64,000 nucleotides of DNA from Altibacter lentus (GTDB taxonomy: Bacteria > Bacteroidota > Bacteroidia > Flavobacteriales > Flavobacteriaceae), in contig NZ_KN050846.1 of assembly GCF_000746845.1 (NCBI RefSeq), forward strand, positions 317,394 to 381,393, written 5' to 3'. Position 1 is the stretch's first letter; every line of letters starts with the position of its first letter. The position numbers were made by a program, and so were the translations under genes. A model generated the notes under the pieces. It ran no database searches. It was not told the DNA's origin and saw only the letters and a list, made by a program, of their open reading frames with translations. Shown piece by piece: positions 60,904-64,000 of this stretch.

Positions 60904-63276
60904 ATGAAGGCAAAGCAGGAAGCATTTCCACTACATATTAAGATAAGCTTTAAAAAGCTTTTCGACCATTACCGAAACGTGCTGGACACCGGTTCCAAAT
61001 TTGGAAAGGATCGTGCCCGTGCGGTTTTAAAATTGGAGGAAGAATTTCCTGTCCTTTCTGAAGGTTTTGACGATGAATCCGATCTGCAGGCTTATGCAGA
61101 GCAAATTGATTTCTTACTGGCCGATATCTTTAATGAAGCCTTGACCTTAAACGAAATTAAGGTGGCAACCACCCCCTTTCAAACGATGGTCTTCAAGGCC
61201 ACACAACGGTATAAGAATATTTTGAAGCAAGCCGGTAAAGAATTCACACCGGAGCTTGTTAATTTTGATGAGAAGTATTTCTACATCATGGGCTGCAGCA
61301 TTATACTTAATGCGTATTACGGCTATAAGATTGATTTTAAAAGACCCTTCTACTACAATATACCCGATGCCGGCGGAACCGTTCGCAATTATCGCGTGAT
61401 GTATAATGGTGATTTTATGGATGTGGAAAAGACCGACAAGGCGGTGGAGATCACGCAAGAAGATGTGGACGAGCTCATGGAGAATTTTGAGAATATCGAG
61501 ATCTGGAAGGAAAAATTTCCCGAAGAAGGCTGGATATTCAAAGGCTTTGTGATCGCAAATCTCTTTGACGTAACAACCGATGTTTCCATCTCCGATTTCA
61601 AATCACATTTGCTGCGACACGAATCGGAAACAGGGGATCTGGGCAGGGATATGGAGAGCATATTTAGAACGATCTTTAATCTGAAAGACCTAAAAATGGG
61701 CTTTTCAGACTTTAACGAGGAAGATGGTACCTTCGAACGATTGCTCTATAAGAACGTGAACAGTTATATCCTGGATGATAAGAATAGTGAGGTATGTACC
61801 GATGCACTTTGCGACGCTTCCTTTTACACACTTTTCAAGAAGCATGAACTGTACTGTGTAACCAACACCGAAAAATACCACAAACTTTATCCAAAGAATG
61901 TGCTCTATAAAAAGTTGTTGGAACAAAATATAAAAAGTGCTTTGTTTGCGGCTATCGTGGATGAAGGAAAGGTACTTGGAGTTCTGGAACTTGTGTCACC
62001 TACGGAAAATGGATTGAATACCATTAACGCGAACAAACTAAAGGATGTCATGCCATTTCTCATCGACTCTGTAGTACGCTCCAAAGAGCAGGCAGAGAAT
62101 GAGTTGGAGTTGGTGATCCAGGAAGAATGTACGTCTATTCACAGCAGTGTACACTGGAAATTCAAAAAAGAAGCGAAACGTTATTTGAGCAGCCTGGCAA
62201 AAGGGGAGCCCTCTTATTTCAGGGAAATTGTCTTTAACGATGTGTATCCGCTTTATGGACAAATTGATGTCAAGGGCTCTTCAACAGCACGCAATGAGGC
62301 TACCAAAAAAGATCTGGTGCTTCAGCTTAAACACGTTCAAAAGATCATTCATAAGATCCATGCGATTGAGAACCTTCCTATTTATGAGCATATTGCTTTC
62401 AGAATTAATCAGTATCTGGAAGATCTAAAAGAAGAGCTTCAAGTAGATAGTGAACGGCAGGTGCTTACTTTTCTGCGGAAGGAGATCATTCCATTGTTCA
62501 CACACCTAAGTAAGAAAAGCGAAACACTGAAACTGCTTATACAAAAATACCAGGACCTTGTAGATACCGCTACGGGCTTGATCTACAAGCACCGAAAAGA
62601 TTACGATGACTCCGTAATGCTTATAAACAAGCGCATGGCCTCCATTCTCGATAAAAAACAGATCGAAGCCCAGCAAATGTATCCGCATTACTTTGAGCGT
62701 TTCAAAACCGACGGAGTAGAACACAATCTTTATATTGGCGAAGCCATTACGAAGACCAAGAGTTTCAACAAAGTGTATTTATATAATCTTAGGTTGTGGC
62801 AACTGCAGGTCATGTGCGAAATGGAGAACAATTACTACAAATTGAAAGAACGGTTACCGGTAGCCATGAGTGTGGCGTCTATGATCCTGTCGTTTAATAG
62901 CCCGTTGTCACTTCGGTTCCGTATGGATGAAAAACGATTTGATGTCGACGGAACGTATAATGCGCGTTACGAGGTGGTTAAAAAACGAGTCGACAAAGCA
63001 TTTATTAAAGGTACCGAAGAGCGCATCACGCAGGCAGGGAAGATCACCATTGTATATTCCCAAAAGGAAGATGAAGAGGAATACTTAAAATATATTAGTT
63101 TCCTTCAGCACCAAAAGCAATTGGACACCGATGTAGAGATTCTGGAATTGGAGGATCTACAGGGCGTTACAGGTCTTAAGGCGTTACGCGTTAGTGTACT
63201 GTATGTGAATGAAACAAGCGATCATCAAAAGGAATATTACACCTACGACGACCTCATGTCACAGATCAATTCTTAG
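60904..63276 (+). CDS. Large hypothetical protein with a GAF-like domain
   Basis: 790 residues from ATG 60904 (MKAKQEAFPLH); a TTG two codons upstream is possible. No signal peptide. The central part (about 270-410) resembles a GAF domain (FYTLFKKHELYCVTNTEKYHKLYPKNVLYKKLLEQNIKSALFAAI, then EGKVLGVLELVSPTENGLNTIN). The rest is mostly helical with coiled-coil character, and no kinase or cyclase domain is apparent. The 3' end overlaps the convergent PycTM-type gene by 4 bp. Function unknown. Confidence 0.75.
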   Translation: MKAKQEAFPLHIKISFKKLFDHYRNVLDTGSKFGKDRARAVLKLEEEFPVLSEGFDDESDLQAYAEQIDFLLADIFNEALTLNEIKVATTPFQTMVFKATQRYKNILKQAGKEFTPELVNFDEKYFYIMGCSIILNAYYGYKIDFKRPFYYNIPDAGGTVRNYRVMYNGDFMDVEKTDKAVEITQEDVDELMENFENIEIWKEKFPEEGWIFKGFVIANLFDVTTDVSISDFKSHLLRHESETGDLGRDMESIFRTIFNLKDLKMGFSDFNEEDGTFERLLYKNVNSYILDDKNSEVCTDALCDASFYTLFKKHELYCVTNTEKYHKLYPKNVLYKKLLEQNIKSALFAAIVDEGKVLGVLELVSPTENGLNTINANKLKDVMPFLIDSVVRSKEQAENELELVIQEECTSIHSSVHWKFKKEAKRYLSSLAKGEPSYFREIVFNDVYPLYGQIDVKGSSTARNEATKKDLVLQLKHVQKIIHKIHAIENLPIYEHIAFRINQYLEDLKEELQVDSERQVLTFLRKEIIPLFTHLSKKSETLKLLIQKYQDLVDTATGLIYKHRKDYDDSVMLINKRMASILDKKQIEAQQMYPHYFERFKTDGVEHNLYIGEAITKTKSFNKVYLYNLRLWQLQVMCEMENNYYKLKERLPVAMSVASMILSFNSPLSLRFRMDEKRFDVDGTYNARYEVVKKRVDKAFIKGTEERITQAGKITIVYSQKEDEEEYLKYISFLQHQKQLDTDVEILELEDLQGVTGLKALRVSVLYVNETSDHQKEYYTYDDLMSQINS

Positions 63277-64000
63277 GCATTCGGGTCGACGATCTCTTTT
63301 ACTTCATCAATAGGAATATCTGCTAGTCCGAACGAGACGCCAAATGCAATAATAGAAATGATCGTTCCCACTACAAAGATCGTATAGGTAAGGCGGAGGA
63401 TTCGGTATTTCCTGTCCAGCACTTTACCTAAAAAGTAAAGGTCTTTCGTAAGCGAAGAATAGATATAGTCACGGTCATTCAACAATTCCCCGATAGCCCA
63501 TTGGTATTGATCTAACTCCATCTTGTGGAAATTTCCGAAGAAGGTAAGATTCACACTTTTATTTTCCACATCTTCCTTAGTAAATTCACCTCGGGTTACA
63601 TTGGGTCGCGTTGCGATCACTGCTAGGATCATCGTCACTGCACTGGATATCACAAATACCGCAGTAGGCCAAATAAGATAGGGATTAGTGTCAAATTTTG
63701 AGAAGAGATTCGCCAAGATCACCGAGATGACGATAGCGTTTACAGATAATAAAATGTTGGCCTTTGTATCGGCTATATCACTTAACTTAATGTGATTTCG
63801 AAGTGCTGTACGGTAGAAGGTTTGGATTCCCCTGTCCGGACTCGCATCCTTATATTTCATTTTAAGCTGTGCCTTAAGGTCTTCACGCTTTAAGCGTTTT
63901 TTATCCTTTTTCCTGCCCTTTATAAGGTTGGCAAGGTTGTCCTCCTTTTGTTTTTGCCAATTTCGAAGAGCATAATCACTGTAAAACTGATGCTTTTCTA
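63273..64000 (-). CDS. Pycsar-effector-like (PycTM) membrane protein, N-terminus outside window
   Basis: The frame stays open to the window edge, so the gene is partial and starts beyond 64000. An ATG at 63860 is probably internal, because 46 further in-frame residues upstream of it (EKHQFYSDYALRNWQKQKED, then a Lys-rich linker) match the connector of flavobacterial HD-domain/PycTM fusions. The C-terminal part is the PycTM fold: FYRTALRNHIKLSDIADTKANILLSVNAIVIS, two transmembrane helices, VIATRPNVTRG, and a last helix pair. PycTM domains act as cyclic-nucleotide-triggered membrane effectors in Pycsar antiphage defence. Nothing else of a Pycsar system is seen, so this could be a housekeeping relative. 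Confidence 0.85.
   Translation of the reverse strand, partial: EKHQFYSDYALRNWQKQKEDNLANLIKGRKKDKKRLKREDLKAQLKMKYKDASPDRGIQTFYRTALRNHIKLSDIADTKANILLSVNAIVISVILANLFSKFDTNPYLIWPTAVFVISSAVTMILAVIATRPNVTRGEFTKEDVENKSVNLTFFGNFHKMELDQYQWAIGELLNDRDYIYSSLTKDLYFLGKVLDRKYRILRLTYTIFVVGTIISIIAFGVSFGLADIPIDEVKEIVDPNA

Overview
The window looks like a chromosomal segment of a marine-type member of the Flavobacteriaceae (Bacteroidota). Supporting signs are four secreted proteins with type IX secretion (T9SS) C-terminal sorting domains, many Sec-signal or lipobox proteins, Bacteroidota promoters (TTTG / TAnnTTTG, often only a few bases before the ATG), a fused E1 alpha/beta 2-oxoacid dehydrogenase, and a hydrolase closely resembling the Bacteroidota PETase-like esterases. 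Most of the window is compact housekeeping sequence. No tRNA, rRNA, CRISPR array, transposase or prophage was seen.

Layout. 1-1900 is visibly more AT-rich and holds the end of a seven-repeat T9SS protein and a broken secreted protein. It abuts a 33-codon fragment matching the 3' end of comM/yifB (1903-2001), which suggests the edge of an inserted island. 2106-4976 is an M16 peptidase. 5063-8580 is a 5-oxoproline operon: an NRAMP-like transporter followed by pxpA, pxpB and pxpC. 8879-11321 is a four-gene two-component operon. 11322-14851 has an RluA pseudouridine synthase whose N-terminus is blocked by a stop, panB, a small NTF2-like protein and serine deaminase. 14959-20069 is a DNA-damage cluster (SRAP, a Y-family polymerase and a DnaE2-like polymerase) with a promoter embedded in two palindromes. 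dnaK follows. 22470-31120 carries SRPBCC, GGCT-like and DUF4256 proteins, the PETase-like hydrolase, a second secreted hydrolase, an LRR protein and an esterase. 31164-38350 holds menaquinone genes (a hotdog thioesterase, menF, menD, menB) mixed with cvfB and a papain-family peptidase. 38431-49225 has an SDR, asnB with an upstream attenuator, the E1 fusion, a pseudo-M1 peptidase/beta-barrel protein and a secreted nuclease-fold protein. 49318-64000 holds uvrA, ggt, acpH, glmM, an acyltransferase, a rhomboid protease, a SIMPL protein, a TlpA-like thioredoxin, a GAF-like protein and a Pycsar-effector-like membrane protein that runs off the window.

The most striking element is upstream of asnB (40949-41123, minus strand). 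A promoter-like sequence is followed by an 18-residue leader ORF with nine consecutive asparagine codons. The stop codon is two bases from one strand of a possible antiterminator, and a strong intrinsic terminator precedes asnB. Taken together this reads as a ribosome-mediated attenuator that senses asparaginyl-tRNA supply and controls asparagine synthetase. I do not recall a described example for asnB.

Other leads are the operator-embedded dnaE2-dinB promoter, the comM remnant, an NRAMP-fold protein lacking the metal-binding residues beside pxpABC, and the T9SS-secreted PETase-like hydrolase. Positions read by eye across homopolymers may be off by a base.
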